Shown one piece after another: positions 24,748-34,052 of a stretch of 64,000 nucleotides of DNA. This DNA comes from JBMHDN01 sp049889355 (GTDB taxonomy: Bacteria; Pseudomonadota; Alphaproteobacteria; Puniceispirillales; Puniceispirillaceae), in assembly GCA_049889355.1 (NCBI GenBank), contig JBMHDN010000029.1:1-64000 (forward strand). The letters run 5' to 3'. Position 1 is the stretch's first letter, and every line of letters begins with the position of its first letter. Position numbers and translations under genes: made by a program. The notes below the pieces were generated by a model, which worked only from the letters and a program-made list of their open reading frames with translations, made no database searches and was not told the DNA's origin.

Positions 24748-26064
24748 ATGAAGCTTAATCCGGAATTTGCCATTTTTGATGAAAATGCCTTTGTGCAGGC
24801 ACGCCAGGCATTGGCTGATCTCAGCCCGATTAATGATCTAGATGACATTATCCTGACCATCGGCGAGCCGCAAATGCCGGCCCCTGCTTTGATCACCCAG
24901 ACATTGGCCCAGCAGCTGGATAACGGGGCAGCTCATTGGCAATATTATCCAAAACATGTCGGCAATCCGGCTTTTTTAAAATCGGTACATGGCTATATCG
25001 CGCGGCGTTTTGGCGACGCGGCGGCTGGCCTTATCACACCGGCCAAACATATTTTTCCCGTACCTGGCACGCGCGAGCCGCTTCATCTTTTAGGGGCATG
25101 TGTAAAGGGTGTAAAAACAGAGGCGATCGCGCTTGTCTCTAATCCCTTTTATCACGCTTGGCGGGCTGGTGGGCTGGCCAGTGGCGGGGCTATTCATTAT
25201 CTGAACGCAACAGCTGAAAATGGTTTTTTGCCTGATTTGGAGGCGATACCATCTGAGATCTGGGCGCGTGTTTCAATCATTTATTTATGCGCCCCGACAA
25301 ACCCGCAAGGCGGGCTGGCCTCCAAAACATGGCTGGCAACAGCGCTGGAAAAGGCCAGAGCACACGATGTTTTATTGGTGATGGATGAATGCTACGCCGA
25401 TATCTGGCGTGATGAACAGCCAGTCGGCATGCTGGAGGTCGCTGCTGAAATGGCTCAATCTGGTGCATGGGCAGGCGATCCACTCAGCCATTTGGTGGTG
25501 ATCCATTCCCTGTCCAAAAGATCAGGGGCAGCAGGCATACGTGCTGGCTTTATCTGCGGCGATCCAGAGGTGATATCAGCCTATGCCAAGCTGGCTGCTA
25601 ATGGGGCTGCGCTGGTTCCCACCCCTTTATTGGATATTGCAACACGCCTTTATCAAGATGATGCGCATAATGCAGAGATACGCGCGCATTATGATGAAAA
25701 TTTTGCGATTCTAGAACGTGCATTAAAACCGATAATCGCTGGTCTTGATATACCCAAGGGCGGCTTTTTCCTCTGGCTTCCTGTCGGCGATGATATCGGC
25801 TTTAGCCGCGCGCTTTATGCACAGACGGGCCTGCGTGTCATGCCTGGCCGCTATATGGCTGCAGATGGCCGTGTTGATGGCAGTCAATCAGGCCAGCTAG
25901 ATAATCCAGGCACAGGTTATGTGCGCATTGCCCTTGTCCATGATCATGAAAAAACAGCTGAGGTTGCAAGGAGGTTGGCGGTATTTTTGGCTGACCATGG
26001 CCTTGAAGCGAATTTGCCGCTTCCAGACCAGCACCAGCCTGATCCACAAGAAAAGGCCAGCTGA
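24748..26064 (+). CDS. dapC: Succinyldiaminopimelate transaminase-like aminotransferase
   Basis: Class I/II PLP aminotransferase that most resembles the DapC group, which converts N-succinyl-2-amino-6-ketopimelate to succinyl-diaminopimelate for lysine and peptidoglycan. The 438-residue product has TIGEPQMPAPALI, VPGTREPLHLL, YLCAPTNPQGG, MDECYADIWRDE, the Schiff-base lysine in IHSLSKRSGAAGIRAGF and, near the end, the substrate-carboxylate region GTGYVRIALVHD. I start at MKLNPEFAIFD; the open frame runs 35 codons further but that extension has no conserved character. Its TGA overlaps the ftsK ATG by one base. dapF in the same run supports a DAP-pathway role. Confidence 0.82.
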   Translation: MKLNPEFAIFDENAFVQARQALADLSPINDLDDIILTIGEPQMPAPALITQTLAQQLDNGAAHWQYYPKHVGNPAFLKSVHGYIARRFGDAAAGLITPAKHIFPVPGTREPLHLLGACVKGVKTEAIALVSNPFYHAWRAGGLASGGAIHYLNATAENGFLPDLEAIPSEIWARVSIIYLCAPTNPQGGLASKTWLATALEKARAHDVLLVMDECYADIWRDEQPVGMLEVAAEMAQSGAWAGDPLSHLVVIHSLSKRSGAAGIRAGFICGDPEVISAYAKLAANGAALVPTPLLDIATRLYQDDAHNAEIRAHYDENFAILERALKPIIAGLDIPKGGFFLWLPVGDDIGFSRALYAQTGLRVMPGRYMAADGRVDGSQSGQLDNPGTGYVRIALVHDHEKTAEVARRLAVFLADHGLEANLPLPDQHQPDPQEKAS

Positions 26065-28478
26065 TGAGCGAAGATAAAATGCAACGCCCAGTCCTCTCAG
26101 ACAGGCTGCGCCAATTTATCTGGCGCCGCATCGCTGAAATATGGGCTGTGTTTTTAATCCTGAGTGGCCTCGCCTTGGCTTTGATATTGCTCTCTTCAGA
26201 TGCCAGCGATCCCTCCAGCCATACCGCCTCATCAGGGGTAGTGCAAAATCTGTTGGGACCAATTGGCGCCGAAATTGCAGCCCAGCTGTTCAGCCTATTC
26301 AGCCTGGCCGCATTATTGGTACCCATTAGCCTGCTGTTCTGGGGATGGCGTATTTTGCGGCATCATCCTGTGCGATTCTGGCGTTGGCGTATCGCTGGGT
26401 TCATGTTTTCTCTCATTGCATTGAGCACGGCGATTATCTCCCTTGATACTGGCTTTGGATTCGGCCTTTTTTCTGGTTTTGGTTATGGGGCGGTAGGTCC
26501 TGTCTTGCTGGGGCTCAGCCTGCCGTTATTCACCGCATTGGGCTTGCCTGACTGGCTGGCACCAGATGCGCTGGCGGGGCTGGTTTTTCTAGCTGTTGGC
26601 TTGCCTTTATTTATCTGGTCATCAGTCATTCTGGCTAAAGATTGGTTCAAGCTGGCCGCCTTGATGCAACGCCTTGCCGCTCTCGTGAGCTGGCCGGTGC
26701 GCGCTCTCTATAAAAAGATAGGTGATCGCAAGCCGCTCACCAAAAATATGCTGGCCAAACAAGCAGCCTCTGCTGAGAAAAAGAGCCGTAAGGCAAAACC
26801 AAAATCTGCCAAAAAATCACCACGCAAAGAGCCAAGCCTGTTTGCCCAAGCTGAGGAGAGTACCGCTGCTGCCTCAGCGCAAACCGGATCAGGTAAATCA
26901 GCCAAATCATCAGCTAAAACAGCCCAAGCGCAATTTGATTTTGACAGTTCAGCAGGTTTCAGACTGCCCCCTGCTGATCTCTTAAAAGCACCGCGCAAAG
27001 CCAAGGCAGGACCAGCTGAGACACAGCTTCAGGAAAATGCAGCTGCGTTGGAAAATGTGCTGGGTGATTTCAGGGTGCAGGGCCAGATATCTGATGTGCA
27101 GACAGGCCCTGTGGTAACGCGCTATGATTTGGAACCAGCCCCTGGCACAAAATCACAACGGGTGATTGCATTGGCTGATGATATTGCCCGGTCGATGTCT
27201 GCTATGGCGGTACGAGTAGCGGTTGTGCCAGGCCAGAATGTGATCGGCATCGAACTGCCAAATAAAATCCGAGAGACAGTCTTGCTGAGTGATGTGATGG
27301 ATGGGCCTGCTTTTGAAGAAAGCAAGGCCAGCCTGCCAATTGCCCTTGGTCAGGATATTGCAGGTGGTCCGGTGGTGGTGGATTTGGCCAAGATGCCGCA
27401 TTTGCTGGTCGCCGGGACCACCGGTTCTGGTAAATCGGTTGGGGTAAACGCGATGATTCTCTCGCTGCTCTATCGCCATACCCCTGAGACATGCCGTCTG
27501 ATTATGATTGATCCCAAAATGCTGGAACTCTCGGTTTATGATGGGATTCCGCATTTGCTCTCGCCAGTGGTGACGGACCCTTCAAAGGCGGTGATGGCCT
27601 TGAAATGGACAGTGCGCGAGATGGAAAACCGTTATCGCAATATGGCGAAAATGGGTGTGCGTAATATCGCTGGCTATAATGAGCGGCTGGCTGAAGCGCG
27701 CACAAAGGGCGAGGTGCTGACCCGGCGTGTGCAAACCGGCTTTGATGCCGAGACAGGCAAGCCGGTCTTTGAAGAAGAACAGCTTGATTTGGCCCCATTG
27801 CCTTTCATTGTGGTGATCATTGATGAGGTGGCCGATCTGATGCTGGTGGCTGGCAAGGAAATCGAAGCTGCTGTTCAGCGTCTGGCACAGATGGCCCGCG
27901 CCGCTGGTATCCATGTGATTATGGCCACGCAGCGCCCATCTGTGGATGTGATCACTGGCACGATTAAAGCCAATTTCCCGACTCGTATTTCTTTTCAGGT
28001 CACCTCGCGCATCGACAGCCGGACCATTTTGGGTGAGCAAGGTGCAGAACAGCTCTTAGGGCGCGGGGATATGCTCTATATGGAAGGGGGCGGGCGTATC
28101 ATGCGGGTGCATGGGCCTTTCATGGAAGATGCTGAGGTTGAAAAAGTGGCCAATTTCCTGCGTGCGCAAGGCGAGCCTGAATATGATGAGCAGGTCACAG
28201 AAGACAATGAGGATGAGGAAGAAAGCGTAGCACTTGCAGGTGGCGGGGCTGGCTCAGCTGGCCTACCAGCAGAAGGGGCCAGTCTTTATGATCAGGCGGT
28301 TGCGTTGGTGATACGTGAACAGCGCGCCTCAACCAGCTTTGTACAACGCCATCTGAAAATTGGTTATAACCGCGCGGCCACCCTGATTGAGGAAATGGAA
28401 ACTGCCGGTATCATTAGCCCTGCTAATCATGTTGGCAAGCGCGATGTATTGATCCAGCCAGAGGAGCAAAATGGATGA
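26064..28478 (+). CDS. ftsK: DNA translocase FtsK
   Basis: Septum-anchored hexameric motor that pumps chromosome termini during division and activates XerCD recombination; a xerC gene lies at 57318. The 804-residue protein has several membrane helices within residues 20-200, a Lys/Ala/Ser-rich linker (about 205-310) and the motor, with Walker A AGTTGSGKSVGVNA (Lys457), Walker B FIVVIIDEVADLM and ATQRPSVDVITG. The C-terminal winged-helix gamma domain (SFVQRHLKIGYNRAATLIEE) reads KOPS sites. The linker is short compared with E. coli FtsK, as in most other bacteria. It overlaps dapC by 1 nt and lolA by 4 nt. Confidence 0.97.
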   Translation: MSEDKMQRPVLSDRLRQFIWRRIAEIWAVFLILSGLALALILLSSDASDPSSHTASSGVVQNLLGPIGAEIAAQLFSLFSLAALLVPISLLFWGWRILRHHPVRFWRWRIAGFMFSLIALSTAIISLDTGFGFGLFSGFGYGAVGPVLLGLSLPLFTALGLPDWLAPDALAGLVFLAVGLPLFIWSSVILAKDWFKLAALMQRLAALVSWPVRALYKKIGDRKPLTKNMLAKQAASAEKKSRKAKPKSAKKSPRKEPSLFAQAEESTAAASAQTGSGKSAKSSAKTAQAQFDFDSSAGFRLPPADLLKAPRKAKAGPAETQLQENAAALENVLGDFRVQGQISDVQTGPVVTRYDLEPAPGTKSQRVIALADDIARSMSAMAVRVAVVPGQNVIGIELPNKIRETVLLSDVMDGPAFEESKASLPIALGQDIAGGPVVVDLAKMPHLLVAGTTGSGKSVGVNAMILSLLYRHTPETCRLIMIDPKMLELSVYDGIPHLLSPVVTDPSKAVMALKWTVREMENRYRNMAKMGVRNIAGYNERLAEARTKGEVLTRRVQTGFDAETGKPVFEEEQLDLAPLPFIVVIIDEVADLMLVAGKEIEAAVQRLAQMARAAGIHVIMATQRPSVDVITGTIKANFPTRISFQVTSRIDSRTILGEQGAEQLLGRGDMLYMEGGGRIMRVHGPFMEDAEVEKVANFLRAQGEPEYDEQVTEDNEDEEESVALAGGGAGSAGLPAEGASLYDQAVALVIREQRASTSFVQRHLKIGYNRAATLIEEMETAGIISPANHVGKRDVLIQPEEQNG

Positions 28479-29071
28479 TAAAATCAGGCCTCTTCATTTT
28501 ATTCAGCCTCATCTCGCTTCTGGCTTTGCCAGCACAGGCCCAGCTTGATCCGATTTTGAAAGCAGAGGCGGCCTTGCAGAAGATCAAAACTTTGCAGGCT
28601 GATTTCACCCAGATTTCATCAGATGGGCAGGCGACAACAGGGCGGCTGTATCTGCGCCGGCCTTTTCAGATGCGCATTGATTATGCAGAAGATAATGGTC
28701 TGTCGCTGGTGGCGACAAAAATCTGGCTTCATGTGGATGATAAAATTCAAAAGGATGTGACCAGCTATCCGATTTCAGAAACACCTTTTGCGCCCATTCT
28801 CCAAGAGCAGGTGATTCTGCGCAGCGGTGATTTTGATACAAGCCTGGCCCAAGGCAGCGGCGTGGTTCAAATCACGCTGGCCAAAGAAACAGGTGAAGCA
28901 GCCGGTAAGTTGGTGCTGGAATTTGATGCAGATAGCTATCAGCTGCGACGCTGGATTATTGAAGATGCGGTGGGGGTGCAAACCATCATCACCTTGCAAA
29001 ATATTATCTATGACCAACCGCTGAAGAATGCGCTTTTTGCCACCCCTGCCTATGATGTTGTGGAAAATTAA
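28475..29071 (+). CDS. lolA: Outer-membrane lipoprotein carrier protein LolA
   Basis: Periplasmic chaperone that ferries lipoproteins from LolCDE to the outer membrane. The 198-residue product has a classic signal peptide (MIKSGLFILFSLISLL through AQA), then LQADFTQISSDGQATTGRLY and RRPFQMRIDY, the typical LolA start of the open beta-barrel, and repeated strands to LVLEFDADSYQLRRW. Its ATG overlaps the ftsK stop (ATGA), so translation is probably coupled. ftsK-lolA order is widely conserved in Proteobacteria. Confidence 0.93.
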   Translation: MIKSGLFILFSLISLLALPAQAQLDPILKAEAALQKIKTLQADFTQISSDGQATTGRLYLRRPFQMRIDYAEDNGLSLVATKIWLHVDDKIQKDVTSYPISETPFAPILQEQVILRSGDFDTSLAQGSGVVQITLAKETGEAAGKLVLEFDADSYQLRRWIIEDAVGVQTIITLQNIIYDQPLKNALFATPAYDVVEN

Positions 29072-29083
29072 GGATAAGTTTTG

Positions 29084-29866
29084 ATGAAAATCACAAGCTG
29101 GAATATTAACTCGGTGCGGCTGCGCCTGCCCTTGGTCTTAGAGATGCTGGCTGAATTGCAGAGCGATGTTTTATGCCTGCAGGAAACCAAAACACAAGAT
29201 AAGGATTTTCCAGCAGAAGCACTGGCACAAGCTGGCTGGCAGCATCAGGCCATACGCGGCGAGAAATCCTATAATGGGGTGGCGATTTTATCGCGCCATC
29301 CTCTAAGCGAGATAAGCCACCATGACTGGGTGGGAAAAGGTGATTGCCGGCATATCTCAGCTGTGGTGAAGGGCGTGCGGGTGCATAATTTTTATGTGCC
29401 AGCCGGCGGCGATATCCCAGATAGAGATGAGAATCCCAAATTCGGGCATAAGCTGGATTTTCTGGCAGAAATGACCGCCTATTTCAAAGCCGATAGACCT
29501 GAAAAATCAGTGCTGGTGGGTGATTTAAACATCGCGCCTTTGGCCACAGATGTCTGGTCATCAAAACAGCTGAAAAATGTGGTCAGCCATACTGATATTG
29601 AGCGTGAAAAATTACTGGCACTGATTGAGGAAGGCGGGTTTGTCGATGCAATTCGTCATTATTTTGGCCCAGATGAAATCCTCTATAGCTGGTGGTCTTA
29701 CCGAGCACGCGACTGGCAGGCCAGCAACCGCGGACGCCGGCTCGATCATGTCTGGATCACAGCTGATTTGATGGCTCAGCTTGAAGAGGCCAGTATCACG
29801 ATTGAGGCCAGAGGTGCAGAAAAACCGTCTGATCATGTACCGATTTCGATTAATTTGTCCGTTTAA
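29084..29866 (+). CDS. xthA: Exodeoxyribonuclease III
   Basis: AP endonuclease and 3'-5' exonuclease of base-excision repair. The 260-residue product has MKITSWNINSVRLRLP, the metal-binding glutamate in LCLQETKTQD, FYVPAGGDIPD, LVGDLNIAP, SWWSYRARDW, GRRLDHVWI and the terminal SDHVPI, the full EEP-family series. I start it at the ATG at 29084, 12 bp after lolA, with AAGGATAAG upstream; a TTG one codon earlier is the other option. It would act after uracil-DNA glycosylases such as the homologue at 4233. Confidence 0.95.
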   Translation: MKITSWNINSVRLRLPLVLEMLAELQSDVLCLQETKTQDKDFPAEALAQAGWQHQAIRGEKSYNGVAILSRHPLSEISHHDWVGKGDCRHISAVVKGVRVHNFYVPAGGDIPDRDENPKFGHKLDFLAEMTAYFKADRPEKSVLVGDLNIAPLATDVWSSKQLKNVVSHTDIEREKLLALIEEGGFVDAIRHYFGPDEILYSWWSYRARDWQASNRGRRLDHVWITADLMAQLEEASITIEARGAEKPSDHVPISINLSV

Positions 29867-29903
29867 GGCGATAAAGCACCTCATGCGATAATCGCTTTTC
29901 GCC

Positions 29904-29951
29904 TTGAAAAGACTTTTAACATTGCAAAGACATTTCGCATTGCAAAGACAG
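29904..29951 (+). repeat. 18-bp-period tandem repeat in the dapF leader
   Basis: Two near-identical units beginning TTGCAAAGACA (29922 and 29940) and one diverged unit beginning TTGAAAAGACT (29904) follow each other at 18-bp spacing in the 112-bp xthA-dapF gap; 13 bases (CATTGCAAAGACA) are identical in the last two. They lie 28 bp before the dapF start. Promoter-like TTGNAA hexamers would thus be repeated. Confidence 0.65.
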
Positions 29952-29978
29952 GGGGTAAGGCCCTATATCGGAGGCATG

Positions 29979-30785
29979 ATGGATTTTTTGAAAATGCATG
30001 GCCTTGGCAATGATTTCATTGTTTTGGATGCCCGCCAGCATGGGCTGGATATGGGGCCGGAACGCGCACGCCTGCTCGCCGACAGAAAGCGCGGGATTGG
30101 CTGTGATCAAATCATGCTTCTGAAAAAGAGTGATGAGGCCGATATTTTCCTTGAGATGTGGAATGCAGATGGCGATACGGTTGGGGCTTGTGGCAATGGC
30201 ACACGCTGTGTGGCGGCCTTGATGCTAGATGAAACAGGTGCTGATACCGTTTCTATCCAGACAGAAGCCGGGATTTTATCTGCCTGGTCTGAAGCAGGTG
30301 AAATTGCAGTGAATATGGGGCCGGCACGCCTGGGTTGGTCAGATATTCCATTGGCAACAGAAATGGATACAGCCGCTATCACCTTAGATGGGTTTGATTT
30401 GCCGCCAGCTATTGGCGTTTCGATGGGCAATCCACATATGGTGTTTTTTATCGATGATGCAGATGCGATTGATGTGGCCAGCCTTGGCCCACAAATCGAA
30501 ACACATGCTCTTTTTCCTGAGCGCACCAATGTGGAATTTGTCCACCAGCTGGGTCCGGATCACTGGCGTATGCGGGTTTGGGAGCGCGGGGTTGGCATCA
30601 CCGAGGCCTGTGGCTCCGGGGCTTGTGCAGTGGCAGTGGCGGCGGCGCGGACTGGCCGCGGTGGGCGCCGAAGTGTGGTGGCCTTAGATGGCGGATCGCT
30701 CACCCTCACCTGGCGTGAGGATGGGGATGTGATTATGCGCGGGCCAACGGCGATCAGCTTTAAAGGTCAGATCAGCGATGTCTGA
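29979..30785 (+). CDS. dapF: Diaminopimelate epimerase
   Basis: Cofactor-independent epimerase converting LL- to meso-diaminopimelate for lysine and peptidoglycan. The 268-residue protein has FLKMHGLGNDFIVLDAR at its start and the two active-site cysteines, Cys71 in ACGNGTRC and Cys211 in ITEACGSGACAVA, spaced as in the H. influenzae enzyme (73/217). Of two adjacent ATGs, the second (29979) is four bases from GGAGG and is preferred over the first (29976). The frame extends upstream to a TTG at 29904 through a tandem repeat, which I reject as coding. The end overlaps mtaB by 8 nt. Confidence 0.95.
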   Translation: MDFLKMHGLGNDFIVLDARQHGLDMGPERARLLADRKRGIGCDQIMLLKKSDEADIFLEMWNADGDTVGACGNGTRCVAALMLDETGADTVSIQTEAGILSAWSEAGEIAVNMGPARLGWSDIPLATEMDTAAITLDGFDLPPAIGVSMGNPHMVFFIDDADAIDVASLGPQIETHALFPERTNVEFVHQLGPDHWRMRVWERGVGITEACGSGACAVAVAAARTGRGGRRSVVALDGGSLTLTWREDGDVIMRGPTAISFKGQISDV

Positions 30786-32058
30786 GGGCAAAGGTGCGAA
30801 TCGTCCGGAAATGGTGAGTTTCGGATGCAGGCTCAATATTTGGGAATCAGAAGTGATGCGCAGCCATGCCGAGGCGGCTGGTCTCAATAATGCGGTGATT
30901 ATCAATAGCTGTGCTGTGACTGCAGAGGCTGAAAAACAAGCGCGCCAGCAAATCCGCAAAATAAAGCGTGAAAAGCCAGAAGCCCGTATTATCGTCACCG
31001 GCTGTGCGGCCCAAATCCACCCTGAGCTGTTTGCTGAAATGCCAGAAGTTGCACAAGTGATCGGCAATCACGACAAATTACAAGCTGACACCTGGCAAGG
31101 TCTGCGTGATGGGCTCTTGGCCCCAACCCATGTAACAGATATGTCTGAGTTGCGTGAAGTAGCCAGCCATATGTTAGAGAATTTCAGCGATCACACACGT
31201 GCATTCCTGCAAGTTCAGCAAGGCTGTGATCACCGCTGCACCTTTTGCATCATCCCTTATGGACGTGGTCCCTCGCGTTCGGTGGGAATTGGGGCGGTGA
31301 TTGAGGCAGCGCGCCGGATGCTGGATAATGGCGCACTGGAAATTGTCCTGACTGGTGTGGATATCACCAGCTGGGGCGGGGATTTGCCAGGTCAGCCAAA
31401 ATTAGGCGCGCTGGTGCGAAAAATTCTACAAGAATTGCCTGATTTGCCACGCCTGCGCCTATCATCGCTTGATCCGGCTGAAATGGATTCAGAACTTATG
31501 GCCGTGCTGGCCACCGAAAAGCGGCTGATGCCACATTTGCATTTATCTGTTCAGCATGGCTCAGATATGATTTTAAAGCGGATGAAACGCCGTCATCTGG
31601 CACGTGATGTTCAGCGTTTTGTTGATGAAGCACGCCGCCGCCGTCCAGATGTGGTGTTTGGTGCTGACATGATCACTGGTTTTCCAACAGAAACACAGGC
31701 AGATCACCAGGCCAGTCTTGATCTGATCAACAAAGCCGGCATTACCCATTTGCATGTGTTCAGCTATTCGCCGCGCGAGGGCACACCTGCTGCCAAAATG
31801 CCGCAAATTGACAGGGCGATTATCAAAGAGCGGACAGCCGCGCTGCGCGCGCTAGGCGATCAGATGCGTGCAGCGCATTGTCAAAAGCGAATCGCTGATA
31901 CAGCCCAGCTTTTACTGGAAAAAGGCAATCAGGGTCATTTGGATTGCTTTACCAAAGCCTATTTGCCAGCCGGCCATGCGCTGATGCCGGCAGGTCATTT
32001 ATGTGATGTGCGTGTCTTGTCTATGAAAACAGACGGGGTTGAGGTGGAAATAATCTGA
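30778..32058 (+). CDS. mtaB: tRNA (N6-L-threonylcarbamoyladenosine(37)-C2)-methylthiotransferase
   Basis: Radical-SAM enzyme that adds a methylthio group to t6A37 in ANN-decoding tRNAs. The 426-residue protein has the N-terminal UPF0004 cluster ligands Cys17 (SFGCRLN), Cys45 (NSCAVT) and Cys76 (VTGCAAQ), the radical-SAM triad Cys150/Cys154/Cys157 (GCDHRCTFCIIP) and a C-terminal TRAM-like region. SFGCRLN and SCAVT fit MtaB rather than MiaB or RimO. It overlaps dapF by 8 nt and ftsY by 1 nt, so these genes form one translationally coupled unit. Confidence 0.94.
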   Translation: MSEGKGANRPEMVSFGCRLNIWESEVMRSHAEAAGLNNAVIINSCAVTAEAEKQARQQIRKIKREKPEARIIVTGCAAQIHPELFAEMPEVAQVIGNHDKLQADTWQGLRDGLLAPTHVTDMSELREVASHMLENFSDHTRAFLQVQQGCDHRCTFCIIPYGRGPSRSVGIGAVIEAARRMLDNGALEIVLTGVDITSWGGDLPGQPKLGALVRKILQELPDLPRLRLSSLDPAEMDSELMAVLATEKRLMPHLHLSVQHGSDMILKRMKRRHLARDVQRFVDEARRRRPDVVFGADMITGFPTETQADHQASLDLINKAGITHLHVFSYSPREGTPAAKMPQIDRAIIKERTAALRALGDQMRAAHCQKRIADTAQLLLEKGNQGHLDCFTKAYLPAGHALMPAGHLCDVRVLSMKTDGVEVEII

Positions 32059-32990
32059 TGAGCTGGCTGAAAAAACTGACATCCGGGCTGAAAAAATCAT
32101 CTTCTGCTGTAACAGATCAGCTGGGCAGCCTGATAGGCCGCAATAAAATTGATGCCGATACCATCGAAGATTTGGAAGATAGCCTGATTGCAGCTGATTT
32201 AGGTGTAAATGCGGCTCAGGATATTGCTGCAAAACTCACCGCCATGCGCACCAAAACACCGATGGATGAAGACGGGGTTCGCGCCGCGTTGGGCGATCTG
32301 TTGCTGGAAAAACTGGCACCAGTGGAAGCACCGCTCCGACTGCGTGATGCAGGCCTGACAGTGATGTTGATGGTCGGGGTGAATGGGTCTGGCAAGACTA
32401 CCACCTCTGGCAAAATCGCTGCGCGCTATGCTGATCAGGGCAAAAAAGTCTTGCTGGCAGCAGCAGATACCTTCCGGGTGGCGGCCATTGAACAGCTACA
32501 AGGCTGGGCCGCGCGAAGCGGGGTGGATGTGCTGGCCGGTGTGCAAGGCGGCGATGCGGCGGCCATTGCCTATCAGGCCCTGGAAAAAGCGCAGGCTGAA
32601 GATTATGATCTGCTGGTCATTGATACAGCAGGGCGGCTTCAGAATCGCGCTGAATTGATGGATGAGCTGGCTAAGATTGTGCGGGTGCTGCGCAAGCTGG
32701 ATGACAATGTCCCGCATCACAGCCTATTGGTACTAGATGGTACAGTGGGTCAAAATGCGCTGGCCCAGACCAAATTATTCCAGCCTGTTGCTGATCTTAC
32801 CGGCCTTGTGATCACCAAATTAGATGGGTCAGCCAAAGGCGGCGTGTTGGTTGCACTGGCAGATGCCTATGAACTGCCTGTACATCTGGTGGGTGTGGGT
32901 GAAGGGCGTTATGATTTGCTGGATTTTAATGCCAAAGCCTATGCTTATGCACTCGCCGGGGCAAAGCTGTCAGAAGAGCAGGCAGATTAA
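32058..32990 (+). CDS. ftsY: Signal recognition particle receptor FtsY
   Basis: GTPase that docks SRP-ribosome complexes at the inner membrane. The 310-residue product is a short form: the N domain starts at once (MSWLKKLTSGLKKS), with no acidic A domain as in E. coli. G motifs follow: GVNGSGKTTT (107-116), DTFRVAAIEQLQ, DTAGRL, TKLDGSAKGG and VGVGE. Its partner Ffh is encoded at 34053 on the same strand, beyond one opposing gene. It is the last gene of the run that starts at dapC. Confidence 0.96.
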   Translation: MSWLKKLTSGLKKSSSAVTDQLGSLIGRNKIDADTIEDLEDSLIAADLGVNAAQDIAAKLTAMRTKTPMDEDGVRAALGDLLLEKLAPVEAPLRLRDAGLTVMLMVGVNGSGKTTTSGKIAARYADQGKKVLLAAADTFRVAAIEQLQGWAARSGVDVLAGVQGGDAAAIAYQALEKAQAEDYDLLVIDTAGRLQNRAELMDELAKIVRVLRKLDDNVPHHSLLVLDGTVGQNALAQTKLFQPVADLTGLVITKLDGSAKGGVLVALADAYELPVHLVGVGEGRYDLLDFNAKAYAYALAGAKLSEEQAD

Positions 32991-33010
32991 ATAGGGCCCC
33001 TTCAGAAGCT

Positions 33011-33799
33011 TTAAGCAAACCGGCTAGTCAGCCAATAGACCATGATGCCTAGATATTCATGAAAACTGGCTTTCAGCATCTGGTGGCTTTTCACCGGTTT
33101 AAACGACCAGTCTGTACGATTTGGCAAGCTCATAAAATCGACAGGATAAGGGGTCATCTCTGGCCAGCCAGCGGCTCTGAACACCCCCATCGCACGCGGC
33201 ATATGCAGCGCAGATGTAATCAGAATATAGCGCCCGTCTGGATTAAGCGGACCCAGCCTTTCTTTGCTGAAAACAGCATTTTCAAACGTGTTGCGGCTCT
33301 GATTCTCAAATTGAATGTAGCGTTGATCAATGCCAAGCTGGTCTAGCAATTTTTTGCTGATTTGATCCTCAGACCAGCCTGTGTGATTGAGCTGGCCTGA
33401 AAAACCCGAAATGATCAGCGGTATCTCTGGCATTTGGCGATGTAAGGCCAGTGCCTCTGTCAGCCGTTCAATCGCATTACCCAGTTGCGGCTGGCCAGTT
33501 TCAGCAGAGATCGCACCTGAGGATGTAAAGCCACCTAAAACAATGATGGCTTGTGCATCCGTGATATCGGCGGCTCTTTGTACCGGATAGTGATGTTCAA
33601 GCGGGCGCGCAATAAGCTGAGCAAAAGGCATTGTCCCATACAGAAAAAACAATAATGCCGCTGTGATAAAGCTGGGTTTTTGCCATCTGCGCATTTTGCG
33701 GATACGCCCGAACAGCCCGCCTAATATGAGCAATCCAGCCACATGTATCATCGGTTCTGTGACAAAACCTAAAATCTTTGAAAGAATAAAAAACATCAT
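33011..33799 (-). CDS. DUF218/ElyC-SanA-YdcF family membrane protein
   Basis: A roughly 262-residue protein with two N-terminal hydrophobic segments (about residues 1-25 and 45-65) and a DUF218 domain: AIIVLGGFTSS, LTEALALHRQMPEIPLIISG, ENQSRNTFENAVFS and YILITSALHMPRAMGVFRAAG. This is the ElyC-like layout, a family linked to peptidoglycan and undecaprenyl-phosphate metabolism in E. coli; the catalytic function is unknown. I start at the ATG at 33799; an earlier TTG is unlikely. It converges on ftsY and diverges from ffh. Confidence 0.85.
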   Translation of the reverse strand: MMFFILSKILGFVTEPMIHVAGLLILGGLFGRIRKMRRWQKPSFITAALLFFLYGTMPFAQLIARPLEHHYPVQRAADITDAQAIIVLGGFTSSGAISAETGQPQLGNAIERLTEALALHRQMPEIPLIISGFSGQLNHTGWSEDQISKKLLDQLGIDQRYIQFENQSRNTFENAVFSKERLGPLNPDGRYILITSALHMPRAMGVFRAAGWPEMTPYPVDFMSLPNRTDWSFKPVKSHQMLKASFHEYLGIMVYWLTSRFA

Positions 33800-33905
33800 A
33801 TGAATCCAAAGCAAGGGCCGGTGTCTCTCTTTGATGCATAGCTGAAATAGAGAACATGCGCCAACCCATGAATTGAGACCAGCTTGCCTGACTATGCCTG
33901 TTTTC

Positions 33906-33934
33906 TTGACAGGTCAGCCAAAAAAGCGCATATA
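33906..33934 (+). promoter_or_regulatory. Candidate sigma70 promoter for ffh
   Basis: TTGACA at 33906-33911 is a perfect -35. A 17-bp spacer leads to CATATA at 33929-33934. It would leave a leader of about 110 nt before the ffh ATG, which contains small hairpins such as GCCC-N4-GGGC but no known RNA element. I see no 4.5S RNA in this 253-bp gap. Confidence 0.5.
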
Positions 33935-34052
33935 CCAGCTCATATTCTGGCATGTCTAAACGCCTGGCCCTTGCGGGCTCCATCCGTCCTTGAAGTTTTC
34001 GAGCACGGGTGCGTTTTTGGTATGCGCTATTTTGAGCAGGTGAGCCCACGTC

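Noticed and set aside
33800..34052. Possible 4.5S RNA gene upstream of ffh
   Set aside because: The conserved SRP RNA tetraloop and GGAAGGAAGCA-like region are absent.
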